NCBI GenBank assembly: GCA_040954595.2
Contig: CM082587.2
Coordinates: 12,152,001 to 12,216,000 of the forward strand
Source of the DNA: Balanoglossus misakiensis
Lineage: Eukaryota > Hemichordata
DNA length: 64,000 nucleotides
Direction of reading: 5' to 3'
Positions 10,494-20,543 of this stretch are shown here, piece by piece. The position numbers were made by a program, and so were the translations under genes. The notes under the pieces were generated by a model. It made no database searches, was not told the origin of the DNA, and worked only from the letters and a program-made list of their open reading frames with translations. Every line of letters starts with the position of its first letter. The stretch's first letter is position 1.

Positions 10494-10664
10494 TATAGAA
10501 TCGTGGGTGGGCAATAATGACAACACGAGACACCAAGTCCAGCATGTAAGAGTGAGAGTGCCTAGCCTCGTTCACGCACTTTATTCATAATGACCCGAAT
10601 GTTGCATTACGTCATTTTACAGAATGTATAAAGTATAGATGCTCACCAGTGTTTGGACACTACA
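10494..10664 (-). repeat. LTR of the second gypsy element, copy A
   Basis: On the minus strand it starts TGTAGTGTCC and leads to TTTGGCGACGAGGACGG, a primer-site-like sequence typical in position for gypsy elements, about 45 bases before gag. The inner boundary is approximate. A matching LTR is at 48233-48403 in unit C. Unit B has lost it. Confidence 0.5.
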
Positions 10665-10865
10665 ATATACATGTGACTGCAGTGTCTTTCCAATCATGAA
10701 TTTGCAAGGTGTCCTTCGGAGAAAATCTTCTGATTCTCTTTTATGATTTGCTTTGCATATATAACTTAATGATCTCATTTGTTGGAATTCCCTGTCTCAA
10801 ATTTTTGATGATCAGTCTCTGCCCCATTGCTCATCGTCCCAACTTTCTTGTGTATTGAAAACCAG

Positions 10866-10989
10866 GAATCAACCAATGCGATCCCAATCCGTGCTTGAAC
10901 AGTGGTTTCTGCCAGAGGACATCTGGATCATGTGAACTGTACACATGTTTCTGTCAGAATTGTTTTCACTGGTGACCTTTGTGAACAAA
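10866..10989 (+). pseudogene. EGF exon 14, unit A only, one-base frameshift
   Basis: Acceptor AAAACCAG, donor GTAAGT, 124 bp against an expected 123. Reads INQCDPNPCLNSGFC, QRTSGSCELYTCFCQNC, then an extra T in TGTTTTCAC shifts the frame so that the TGDLCEQ end is out of register. Deleted from B and C. Confidence 0.8.
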
Positions 10990-11289
10990 GTAAGTTTTGA
11001 TTTATTGTCTTGGGTTATCAATTTATACAGTTCAAAGTATCACCATTTCTTTCAATATGTAGATTTTTTTGTTTTTCTCTACAAGTGTTATCAAGATCTG
11101 CATGAAAATTTGTGTCGCTGTTCTAGTTTATGAATTATGAGGCTGTTCTATGAGCTGAGCCATTCAATGAAATTAAACATGGTGACCATATGATTTTATC
11201 TGACCACGGAATATAATTTCTATTGATGGAGCCATTTGATTTTTTGTTTATACATGAAAATAGCAATACCGGAAGTAATTAAGCATTAA

Positions 11290-11400
11290 ATCCCATGTTC
11301 TATGTCACACACGTGGCTATACGGGCCAGTTCATGTGATAACAAACATAATTAATGGGAAAATGGTAGCGAGAGAGAGACTTAGTCCCTTCAATTCTTGA
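11290..11400. mobile_element. Remnant of the AGGGACAAAG-type TTAA element
   Basis: ACATAATTAATGGGAAAATGGTAGCGAGAGAGAGACTTAGTCCCT closely matches the right end of the complete element at 20890-21234. A matching left end was not found, so this is a half or decayed copy. Confidence 0.5.
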
Positions 11401-11704
11401 GTTGATTGGCGAGCCACCTTCGATTCGATCAGGATGACCTCCAATCACAAAGTGTATATCAGTACATGTGACACTAGGACTCTGAGAACTAACCAGGGGT
11501 AAGGGAAAAGGTAGCCCTTAGAAACAAATTTGGTAAGGTTACACCTGGCATGTTGAAAGATGTGCCCCCGGGACATGCCCCACCTTAGGTTGACACCAGA
11601 GTTTCACAAGAAAGTTGTGTATGACACAAAAACGGAAAATTCCCCCGTACTGACTATTCATCAGACAGTTTTATGAGTAGTAACAATAGGAGCTATGGGG
11701 GTAA

Positions 11705-12253
11705 ATGCCAAAAGAAGTTGCCCTCCTTGTCCTAGGGCAGGCGAATATGACAACAACAGATCACATAGCATTCGTGGGAAGGAGGGGATTCAACCCACAC
11801 TTTCTTATTGGTGTTGGGAAAATGATGCCCTTGAACCCATGCCCCGAAACACTTTCCGATCAAGGTATGATCCAAGTCTGGGTGAAGGAGGGCCTTGGGG
11901 ACAGGATGTTTTCAGTTATGGGGAGGCATGGGATAGGGACAATTTCGACACTTTTGCCACGTGCAGTACAGAGGGGATGCGATCAGAACCATTATCCTGG
12001 AGAGTTTGCAGGGACGTTCCATCAATATGAACTGGAAGGGTTTACCAGATATTTTACGCCACCTGCACCCCCATATTCAATGAGGCCCACACCGAACCCA
12101 GCTAGTCCATACAACCAACAGTATGAATCACCACCTCATGCTGGGCGTAGCCATAGGCTATACATGCCTGCCGGTATCGAAGACCATTATGAGTATTGGT
12201 ACAAGACCCCTCTTGAGAATGAATCATGGTTCCACCCTTATGGTAAAAAGTAA
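11705..12253 (+). CDS. Hypothetical 182-codon reading frame, unit A only
   Basis: I do not recognise it. ATG to TAA with no repeat character. The C-terminal third is rich in Pro, Tyr and His (FTPPAPPYSMRPTPNP, then EDHYEYWYKTPLENESWF). AATAAA lies 17 bases after the stop, at about 12269, which would suit a terminal exon or a retrocopy with a 3' end. An overlapping frame (11695-12030) is also open, so part of the frame may be chance. No splice signals tie it to the EGF exons. Confidence 0.3.
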   Translation: MPKEVALLVLGQANMTTTDHIAFVGRRGFNPHFLIGVGKMMPLNPCPETLSDQGMIQVWVKEGLGDRMFSVMGRHGIGTISTLLPRAVQRGCDQNHYPGEFAGTFHQYELEGFTRYFTPPAPPYSMRPTPNPASPYNQQYESPPHAGRSHRLYMPAGIEDHYEYWYKTPLENESWFHPYGKK

Positions 12254-12536
12254 GATTACTCCATGCTAATAAATTATTAGAATGAAAGTACATTCCAAGT
12301 GACTTGTTGGGAGCATCGGGCCACTTAAACCCGAAAAATTGCAATTGGCCTGATTTTCAGTTAACCAATCTAAAGCCCAACTTTTCGTGTATTTAGTTGG
12401 GTTTCTAAAACTAACACATTTTTTGACAATATTAATGGCATGATGAACACTACTCTCATCAAATAAAATAATGTTGTGTCGTCCACAACTGGTGTAATTT
12501 TTATGTGTTTGGAATCGTAGACACCATTTATCTTTT

Positions 12537-13390
12537 AGTCTATCTATCTATCTACCTTACTGGCCAACTTCAACATATTGAAGGCTTTGCCAGTGAGTGC
12601 ACCCTAGTACAGGACATCAAAAATGTCAGTTTTCTGGTTTGGTGAAGTATAGTGCCAAAGAAGATTTGAAGGATTCATGTGACCCTGCAGATATGATGTC
12701 TGGTGGTATACTATTCCAGTCTTGGATTGTTCTTGGAAAGAAGGAATATTTTCTGTAGTCTGTTTTGAATTTGGGAATTTTATAACGTTTACTATATGCA
12801 TGTGTCTAGTGAGTCTTAGCGGGGGTTGGAGATGCTGAAGATTGTTCATGGCAACAGTTCCTGTTGAAATTTTATATGGCATCGATAGTCTGGCTTCTTT
12901 TCTACGTTGTTCTAATGATGTCCAATGTAAGGTATTTATCATGTTGTCAACACTAGAGCGATTTGGAAATCTGCCAGTCACGTAGCGTGCAGCGCGTCTT
13001 TGTGTTTTTTCTAACAAAGCTATGTCGGTCTGTTCATATGGGTCCCAAACAGTGGAGGCGTATTCAACTAGTGGTCTTACAAGTGTTGTGTATGCCTTCT
13101 CTTTCACCGATGTTGATCCTATGTTGAGATTTCTACGGAGGAAACCAAGTGTTTTGTTTGCTTTGTTGCATATTAAAGTAATATGTTGGTGCCAATCAAG
13201 ATCAGCTGTCAGTGTGCACCCTAGATACTTTTCGGATGAGCTGTGTTTGATTATCTTCCCGTTTAAACTGTACTGGTTAATTATCATTGAACGTTTCCTT
13301 GTTACTGACAGAACAGAGCATTTGTGTGGATGAAAAGACATTTTCCATTTGTTGGCCCACGCTGCTAGTTTGTCTAGATCAGATAGTCAA
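12537..13390 (-). mobile_element. 5'-truncated non-LTR retrotransposon, unit A only
   Basis: An uninterrupted 245-codon stretch (complement of 12604-13341) has the C-terminal part of a LINE polymerase: SEKYLGCTLTADLDWHQHI, LGFLRRNLNIGS, AYTTLVRPLVEYASTVWDP, LLEKTQRRAARYVTG. The 3' end is followed by a (TCTA)n tail at 12537-12554. A jockey/CR1-like relative, different from the LINE at 15871-16722. No RT catalytic core is present because of 5' truncation. Confidence 0.8.
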
Positions 13391-13539
13391 CTCTAAATCT
13401 AATATAATAGTCGCGAAAATTGCTATGACAAACAAAAAATGAAGGGGGACACCCTTGTCAGATCCCTTTGGATGGATAACCTTTAGAGAAGACATTGCCA
13501 TTTTTCAAACATCTAGTATGTGATTATACATAGTTTTAA

Positions 13540-13826
13540 CCCTATAACGCTGCCAAGTCAGTTTGATATCCAGGGTACCTAGAATCCTGGCTCCCAGGCC
13601 TGTTAGGCTGCCAAGGGCGTGTTACGCAGTAGGGCCTATACAAGACCCTCAAACCAAACCAGGCAAACCAATACGATTTAGTACATTTAAGGGGGCTTAG
13701 ACTGCCAAGTGTGTATATGAGAGCCATGGCAAGACAGTCAAAATACGTTTAGGAAGAAAAAATGGCAAACACATATTTTAAGGGACTTGACACTCTAAAC
13801 AGGTATGACACCTAGTAGTATTAGGG
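13540..13826. mobile_element. Putative piggyBac-like short element, unit A only
   Basis: TTAA at 13536-13539 is followed by CCCTATAACGCTGCCAAG. At the other end ATTAGGG is followed by TTAA at 13827-13830. TTAA target plus CCCTA/TAGGG termini fits piggyBac-type elements. GCTGCCAAG-like words recur inside. 287 bp, no coding. No empty site is available, so this is inference. Confidence 0.5.
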
Positions 13827-13857
13827 TTAAAATATAGCTGCAAGCCAAAATGGTCAT

Positions 13858-14204
13858 CTGAGGTTACCCGAAATTTGGGCAAAAATTTTTGACCCCATAC
13901 TGGTCCAGGTCCATCAGAAACCAAACCTTCAGCCCTATTGGTTCGCCTGGAATTAGGTATACACATAATTAATGAGTTAAGCAGTTGTACAGGTGACCTC
14001 AAAATTCGGCTTTTCTTTTTAGTCCCATCCCTCGAAATGCTAAGGCTGTACCTGCTCTGGAGGCTGAGATATGAGAAAGTAGATCACCTGAGGTCACCCA
14101 ATATTTTATGGAAAAAATTGGACGCCACACTTGTCCATGTCCAACAGAAACAAAACCTCTAGCCTATTAGTAAGCCTAGAATTAGGTATGCACATAATTA
14201 ATTA
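13858..14204 (+). repeat. Diverged direct repeat, period about 230 bp
   Basis: Two copies (13858-13975 and 14089-14204) share the order GAGGTnACCC, CCATnCTnGTCCAnGTCCA, CAGAAACnAAACC, then CCTAGAATTAGGTATGCACA-like ends. No coding potential seen. Confidence 0.6.
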
Positions 14205-14409
14205 GGTCAAAGGTCAAGGGGTAACAAGTACATGTGTATGCTTCATCCCACCAAATATGAAGTCTGTCGGTCTAATAGTTACGTACTTATGAGCATTTAT
14301 GTTATATATAGTTCAAAGGTCACCGAGGTCACGTGACATTGCGGCGAAATGATTTGGTCCAATAGTTGTACCTGTCCACCAAAAATCAGCTCATTTCGGC
14401 CCCTTGGTC

Positions 14410-14540
14410 AGTCCCTGTTCACTCCATAAATGGAGACGTGTTCTGCGCAACTGCAGTACGTGTAACCTCGTGAACTCAGATGTGCACATGCGTACAGCAG
14501 TCCCTGTTCACACCATAAATGGAGACGTGTTCTGTGCAAC
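14410..14540 (+). repeat. 42 bp direct repeat, period 89 bp
   Basis: AGTCCCTGTTCACnCCATAA plus the following TGGAGACGTGTTCTG occurs at 14410-14451 and again at 14499-14540 with three or four mismatches. Confidence 0.75.
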
Positions 14541-14559
14541 CACAGCTGGACCTGTGATA

Positions 14560-15090
14560 GATCAAATCCGATCGACATATTTAGTTTCCGTATATTATAT
14601 TGACCAATGCAGACTAAATCTAATACAATTACTACATGTAGTATATCGTGTATAATACACACGTTTGGCAATATTGCAGTTTGAGTGTTAGATGCAGACG
14701 TGTATACCCGATCTAAATTTCCGACCTACACATGTACATGTATCACTGTTCACATGTACATACACCATAACTGCGTTCTGAAAATGACATGGTATTTTCA
14801 AAATGTTACCCCAGATTACCCCATCATGTGAGAGCCATGAAACTCACACCCATTGTCCAGCAGTAGTTAGTTGACTATCCTATTCACTCAAAACAAAAAG
14901 AACGGGTGTGAAAAAGTCACTAAAACAGCATTGATACAGAGGTGTATAACACTGTCCATGATTTCAAGAGAAAAACATGAATGCAGCCCAGGCAGATCGG
15001 TCACTGCGATATCTTTCTAAGTATTTCACTCAACTTGTACAGACCATGCCATGCTGTCTTCTGGAATGTGCTGGTAACGTCACACATCGA
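14560..15090. other. Unit A unique DNA without recognised content
   Basis: Short frames only, no cysteine-rich segment, no terminal repeats that I could pair. Nothing supported here. Confidence 0.5.
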
Positions 15091-15093
15091 AAC

Positions 15094-15136
15094 ATATTGA
15101 TGATGCCCTTCCCTGCGGCTCGGGCATCATCAATAT
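15094..15136. other. Perfect 15 bp inverted repeat (hairpin)
   Basis: ATATTGATGATGCCC, a 13-base spacer, then GGGCATCATCAATAT. Could form a stem-loop. Too isolated to assign a role. Confidence 0.6.
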
Positions 15137-15318
15137 TATTAAGGTCAAAGATCACCATCCCTTATATGGTCATCAGGTCACTTGACTAATTTAACATTCA
15201 CGGACGTACTGCACCAGATCTCATTGGCCTGCATTATTGTGCCAAATTTGAGAATTGTAGGTTTAGCCGTTTTCAAGATCCTAGTGTCCGATGAAAGTGC
15301 CAAAGAAGAAGAAAAATG

Positions 15319-15416
15319 CCAGCAATACCAATAGGGGCCCCGCCCATAGGGGCTTGGGCCCCTAAAAACCCCAGTAATAACAATAGGGGCCCTGCCCATA
15401 GGGGCTTGGGCCCCTA
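15319..15416 (+). repeat. Two-copy tandem repeat, 52 bp period
   Basis: CCAGnAATAnCAATAGGGGC followed by CCnGCCCATAGGGGCTTGGG occurs twice back to back. Each unit is itself partly palindromic (GGGGCCC/GGGCCCC). Confidence 0.8.
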
Positions 15417-15419
15417 ATA

Positions 15420-15868
15420 AGTTAGTTGTAAAGTTATTACTGAGCTTGAATTTCACTAGCGACTAAAAGTAAACAAAAACTGATGGTCAAAGTATCACAA
15501 GCTTTATTTTGGTTTGATGTAGGATGTAATATGCTTATAGCACACTGCCAAATTAATGTCAACCAATAAGACCGGTAGGATATGATCGAAAACCACACGT
15601 ATTAATGTGTAAAAGGCCGAACTTCCCAATAAATTTGGGTAACCGACTACAGACAGAGTCGAACCGATGCATGATCTGAAGTATCAAGACACATGGACTA
15701 TTATTTATTGTTTCAGCAATTTGACTTAAGTTTATAATTTCCTATGGCAGTTTTTGCCGACAAGAATCAATGCCCGACCAAACAGGTCACAAGTTAACCA
15801 AGCCCTCATACACGCGCTATTCGGACGTATCGGTGATCTGTTTATGTGTTTAGCTAAGGTGGTAAACT
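15420..15868. other. Unit A unique DNA before the LINE tail
   Basis: No splice-bounded exon, no long frame and no terminal repeats recognised. Confidence 0.5.
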
Positions 15869-15870
15869 GT

Positions 15871-16722
15871 TCATCAATCAATCAATCAATCAAAAAGACT
15901 TATAGAGCACCAAACTCCACTGTAATAGTGTTCAATAGCGCTTTACAATGTAAAGTTACTGTTAATACGCTCTGTTAAACAGATAAGTCTTGATGTGTTT
16001 CTTGAAACTGTCAAGGCTAGGTGACTGGCATACTTCTATTGGGACACTGTTCCAAATGAGTGGGGCGATATACGAAAAAGCACGATCGACGTACATTTTC
16101 TTCTTACTCCATGGTACATGAAGTAGAAATTTGTCATTTGAACGAAGAAGTCTTGTTGAAGTTTTCAGATGGATTAAGTCAGAGATGTAAGCTGGTGCTG
16201 TGTTGTTTAATGCCTTATATGTCATAAGCAAGATCTTGTATTGGATTCTATAGTGTACAGGCAACCAATGTAAATCCATGAGAACAGGAGTAATATGATC
16301 CCTTTTACGGGTACGAGAAACGATCATGGCTGCAGAATTCAGGGCATGCTGTAGCATGCATGATGATGGTAAACCACAGAGTAGTGCATTACAGTAGTGT
16401 GATTAGAGCATGAACCAGCATCTGGCAAACTTCCTTAGTGAGGTAACGGCGAATGTGGCTGATTTGACGCAGATGGAAGAAAATTGACTTGTAAATTGCA
16501 TTAATGTGCTTATTGAAAGTGTAATTGTCGTCGAATGTCACACCTATATTCCGTGCAGAATTCACTATTTGAACACAACATGATCCAATGCTCATGTGGT
16601 TTATGGGACGAGGCGAGCGGTTGAACTGAGACCTTATCAGGAGTACCTCGGTTTTGCCACCATTGAGTTGAAGTTTATTATGTGTCATCCAGGTTTTTAT
16701 TTCGTGAACTGCCCTTTCCAGT
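15871..16722 (-). mobile_element. CR1/L2-like LINE, 3' part, copy A
   Basis: Minus-strand frames 16688-16389 and 16357-15962 give a polymerase C-terminus: [20 protein letters not shown], then LHWLPVHYRIQYKILLMTYK, then SFKKHIKTYLFNRAY. It ends in a (TGAT)n tail (plus-strand ATCA repeats at 15871-15893), the expected LINE 3' end. This copy keeps the true 3' end that B and C have lost, but has lost the 5' two thirds: the sequence jumps to GTTAAATATCGCAAC at 16722. Confidence 0.8.
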
Positions 16723-17134
16723 TAAATATCGCAACTAGCCATAATGTTTGACTAGGGGGAGCACCTATACTAATGCGAGAACCAGGGATTGAAAGTTGCA
16801 CCTGTGTTTTGATCCCTTAGTTACCCTTATAAGTACATTTGTAGTTTAATAACCATAGTTCTATTGCAAACCATTCTTTCCGTAGTTTCTTGTTTCAAAT
16901 ATTGTAATCTGAATTTATTTTGGTGTTTAACAGGTGTGATTATCTGTATTGGCGGCCATTTTGAAAAAAAATTGGTTGCCATGGAAACTCTTCAACAGAT
17001 ATTTAGTGACTCGCTATCTGAATTTGTTCAGTACACATTAACACGCATCTGAGCCAAGTTTGGTGCTTTTATCACAAAATACACAATCGATATGAAAATT
17101 TGGTTTTGGTGCTCCACTACATAAGTAACATTAA

Positions 17135-17546
17135 GGATGTACGTTCAGTAAAATTGAAAGTATTGTCATTTTTTTTAATTGTGGATTTTTTTATTCTCCT
17201 TTGTATGTATAATGAAAGTCCGTAATAAAATTTAGGGTCACCTGGCTTGTCTTTGAAATACAGAGCCATGAATTTGGTCGATAATAGAAGAAATCTGCTG
17301 ACTCAGCATTTTTCACCAATGGTTTGTCTATGGGCAAAATTCTTAACGCAATTTATCTCAAAAAAGAGCGCGGTGACCCCTATATTTTATTTGACCAATG
17401 AATTTATATTTTCTGGACTGAGCTATGTGTAAAATTTCGTGAAAATGACAATAGTAGAAGTTTGTTTTCTGGCGATTATCAATGTAATCCTTCGGGAAAA
17501 AGACCGGGCGCGCAGTGTTTCCAGTTTATGTTCTGCGCGTACATCC
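17135..17546. mobile_element. Ancestral TTAA element before exon 15, copy A
   Basis: TTAA then GGATGTACGTTCA on the left, TGCGCGTACATCC then TTGA on the right, so one target copy would have mutated by one base. An inner inverted repeat around GGTCACC/GGTGACC is clearer in B and C. Shared by all units that reach this point, so older than the array. Confidence 0.5.
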
Positions 17547-17612
17547 TTGATGAAGTTTGCTGGCTAGAGGGCTCCTAAACCTCCCTAATATTTGACGTCT
17601 TTACTCCTACAG

Positions 17613-17845
17613 GACTGCGCAGTTGGAAGTTACAGTTCAGCATGTTCTGAAGCATGCACGCTGTGTCCAAGGGTTTCATGTGTGGAACAGCCAGCCTCTC
17701 ATCACCAACACAATGCGGACAGGGATATTTTGCCAACAATGGAAGTATAGACTGTACGCCTTGTCCTGCCCTGGGTATAAGTGCCAATATGATGGTATGT
17801 CGGAGCCAGAGGTGTGTGAAGATGGATACTACACTAATATAGAGG
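17613..17845 (+). pseudogene. GCC2/GCC3-type exon 15, copy A, frameshifted
   Basis: Acceptor CTCCTACAG, donor GTGAGC, 233 bp. First part reads DCAVGSYSSACSEACTLCP. A missing base then moves the frame to KGFMCGTASLSSPTQCGQG and NNGSIDCTPCPA, and two extra bases move it again to GYKCQYDGMSEPEVCEDGYY. This CPxG / CTPCPA spacing is that of ephrin-receptor-like GCC2/GCC3 repeats, which in other proteins accompany EGF domains. Both shifts are in A, B and C. Confidence 0.7.
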
Positions 17846-18315
17846 GTGAGCCAGCACTTAAAATTTGGGCATTACTGTGTAATCTTTCACTTAAGGCGGA
17901 CGATCATCTTATGTGCATGTGCGTAATTCTGTGCGTACAAACATTATGTCCAGTCCAAATATTCTGCCAATTTTACATCCAATGCATTCAAATAGTGGAC
18001 TGCTTCGCTTTCATCCAGTTTTCATGTGCATCGTATAAGTAGACTTTTGTTTTGTCCCGTCTTTTCACCGAATTTGCTCTTTTCCAAATCTCCGACACAG
18101 ACTATGATCGTCACATTCTTGTCTGTTGTTAGAACAGCACACTGCCATATGGCATTGACTGTATACAGTTTCTGTTACCAATATCTCTGGTTTGGCATTT
18201 TCTTGTCCTCAATCTTTTGCCAGGGATTTTTGTCTCCCCAACCCGCGTGAGAATCCCACGTCTTTGAAGGTATGACTGTGACTATAAGATTCTATAAATC
18301 TCTGTTTATTTTCAG

Positions 18316-18444
18316 CACAAACATCATGTGGTGATTGCCCAGCTGGTAACCAATGTCCAAATGGTAACACTGTGATTTTATGCTCGGCTGGTTATTACAG
18401 TTCGGCCTTGGACAAAGGATGTCTCGCTGTACCTCTTGCATAAC
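18316..18444 (+). pseudogene. GCC-type exon 16, copy A, frameshift and lost donor
   Basis: Acceptor ATTTTCAG. Reads QTSCGDCPAGNQCPNGNTV then CSAGYYSSALDKGC. After that one base is out of register (VPLA then TAA, where CTSCIT is expected). A 42 bp deletion relative to B removes the donor. Copy A has Gly where B and C have Ala before DCPAG. Confidence 0.7.
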
Positions 18445-18626
18445 ATTAGGTCAGGTAATTTACTAACTGAAAAATAGGATGGGAACATTTTCCATTTCTG
18501 TATTTAAAATTTACTGATATAATATATGAATGAAAAAATGACAATTTTTCCAAATTTGAATAGACCTCTATTTATGAAAATAATTAAAATTTGCGCCAAT
18601 TTTTTACAGTGGTATTCAAAGGTTAA

Positions 18627-19356
18627 GGTGGCATTGCATGAAAAGTTGTGATTTTTGCCAAATTTTACTTTTTTACATAAATCGGTAGGCCTAATACTGA
18701 CCCACATCCTGACTAATACGTCTTGGCGGAAATGGTGCACAATCACCCCCAAATAGCACTTTTCTGAATGAGTTCACAGCTTAACAAATAGGTGTCAACA
18801 ATGCAAATGGCCGTTTTTCTCAGTTTGCATTTTCGCTGTTCTTGACAACTTCAGACGAAAATAGCTTCGCTCTGCGGCCGAATTTGCTCAAACTTTAACT
18901 GGGGATTTTGTATGACCCAGCCAACAAAACGGTATTTTTGTTAGTTGATAAAGTGTCCCTGGCGGGAATAAACTCTGATTCAATACAACTCACCGTGAAT
19001 TTGATCAAATTTTACTAAAAATCTAACTTTCAAACGCTGTTACTCCTCAATGGAAGCAGATAACGCAAAACGGAATTACCGTTTTTTGCACGTGTACTCT
19101 AGTTTTGAATGACATATTAAGATGCATGATGCATGGTCAACTTTTTTACCTATTTTAAATTTTATGACATAATATCAAAAAATGGGTTTTTTAACCCAAA
19201 ATCGCCACCATTTCCGGGGATCAATAATATTTGCAAAGCAAACAAAAGTTCAAAAACTCAGCTTCCAGAATATATATGGTTTGTGTGGGTTTTAACGTTG
19301 TCTTTCATGAGAAATAGGCCTCTGAAAAAGTCTCGACGGTTTCATGCAATGGCACC
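18627..19356. mobile_element. TTAA element in the intron between exons 16 and 17, unit A only
   Basis: TTAA (18623-18626), GGTGGCATTGCATGAAA at the left, TTTCATGCAATGGCACC at the right, TTAA (19357-19360). B and C read AAAGGTTAACTTGG without the insert. 730 bp, no transposase frame. Confidence 0.85.
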
Positions 19357-19392
19357 TTAACTTGGTGTGTAAATTCTTTGTTTGATTTACAG

Positions 19393-19526
19393 ATCAGCCG
19401 GTGCTGAACAGTGTACTATTTGTGAGCAAGGGTACGCCTGCACAGATCCCAGTGCATCGCAATTCAAGTGTACCAAGGGTTACGTGTCATTGGCTGGTGC
19501 AACAAACTGTACCAGATGTACAAATG
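19393..19526 (+). CDS. GCC-type exon 17, copy A, open
   Basis: Acceptor TTTACAG, donor GTAAGA, 134 bp. Reading with one leading base gives SAGAEQCTICEQGYACTDPS, then QFKCTKGYVSLAGATNCTRC, then TN. The entry phase does not match the broken end of exon 16 without an indel. Confidence 0.7.
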
Positions 19527-19572
19527 GTAAGATCGTGGTACTTGTTCAGTTTGCTGTGTGATGAAACTGAGG

Positions 19573-19690
19573 GGTGTGTGTGTGTATGCATGTATGTGTT
19601 TACAACAGATTTTCAAGTCAGTGCGACTGGGGTTATGTGTGTGTGTGTGTGTATGTATGTATGTGTTTACAACAGATTATCAACTCAGTG
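19573..19690 (+). repeat. TG/TATG microsatellite with a duplicated 55 bp block, copy A
   Basis: Two runs of GTGTGTG/TATGTATG, each followed by TGTTTACAACAGATT and TCAnnTCAGTGCGA. Similar blocks are at about 36692-36810 and 52268-52388. Confidence 0.75.
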
Positions 19691-19911
19691 CGAGATCTTG
19701 CGAGACCCGGTTAGCCATGTGAGATCTCGCAGAGTCTTATGATATTCAGAAAATGGTTGATTAGAAATGACGTTTAATGTCCTCCAAAGAATTTTCTACA
19801 TGCCTGTATACTTGTCTCAGAATTATGAAGTGAATCATCTCAAGTAATTTGTTATTTTAAATGACACTGTATCACAAATACTTCACTAAAAACCTCATTT
19901 TATTTAATCAG

Positions 19912-20109
19912 ATGAAATAAGTGAGGAGCCTGCACGCACATCCCGTCTTCTGTGCCCTGCCGGACAATCGTGTTTAGATCCAATGTAAGATCCGCTTGAC
20001 TGTGGCAATGGTGAATATGCTATGGAAGGCGACGGAACATGCACGCCTTGTCCAGCAGGATCCAAGTGTCCAACCATGTCACCCGTAGTTGATTGTTCAA
20101 CAGTTACTG
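19912..20109 (+). pseudogene. GCC-type exon 18, copy A, one in-frame stop
   Basis: Acceptor TTAATCAG, donor GTAAGT, 198 bp, phase 1-1. Reads EISEEPARTSRLLCPAGQSC, LDPM, TAA at 19986-19988, DPLDCGNGEYAMEGDGTC, TPCPAGSKCPTMSPVVDC, STVT. Textbook CTPCPAG spacing. The stop is in all copies. Copy A also has Arg where B and C keep a Cys (TSC). Confidence 0.8.
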
Positions 20110-20334
20110 GTAAGTTGGGCTGCAAATCACTCTTGTGACTTCCCTGTGTTATAGCATGACATACACAGAAAATTAAACTGTTATGCTCATTGGAGTTGAT
20201 ATTGTGACGCACTTTGAAAAACACAAAGATTCCACTGAAGAGGTATTGTACAGTAACATCTGTGATTACGGACATCTCTCTAATAAGGGATCGTTGGACC
20301 AAACCAATCGTTCTTTGAATTTTTTCTGTGATAG

Positions 20335-20431
20335 GTTCATACTCGCTAGGTTCGGCCACGTCCTTCTGGTTATGAATGCACAACTACAAGTGTCACACAG
20401 TGCGCTACAGGGCAGTAAAGTGTTGAAGGAG
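20335..20431 (+). pseudogene. GCC-type exon 19, copy A, frameshifted
   Basis: Acceptor GTGATAG, donor GTAAGT, 97 bp. Starts SYSLGSATS, then TGA at 20373-20375. In another frame SGYECTTTSVTQCATGQ is clear, so bases are missing around ACGTCCTTC. Same in B and C. Confidence 0.65.
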
Positions 20432-20543
20432 GTAAGTCTTGAAATCTCTTTTCTTCTGGTCTCGATTTGAACATGGTTCCACAAGTTGTTTACATCACTT
20501 GTAGTTTTACATATTTTTTGAGTTCAACAGCTATGCTATACAT

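Noticed and set aside
15094-15136. tRNA or small structured RNA
   Set aside because: A single stem-loop with no cloverleaf, anticodon or A/B box pattern.
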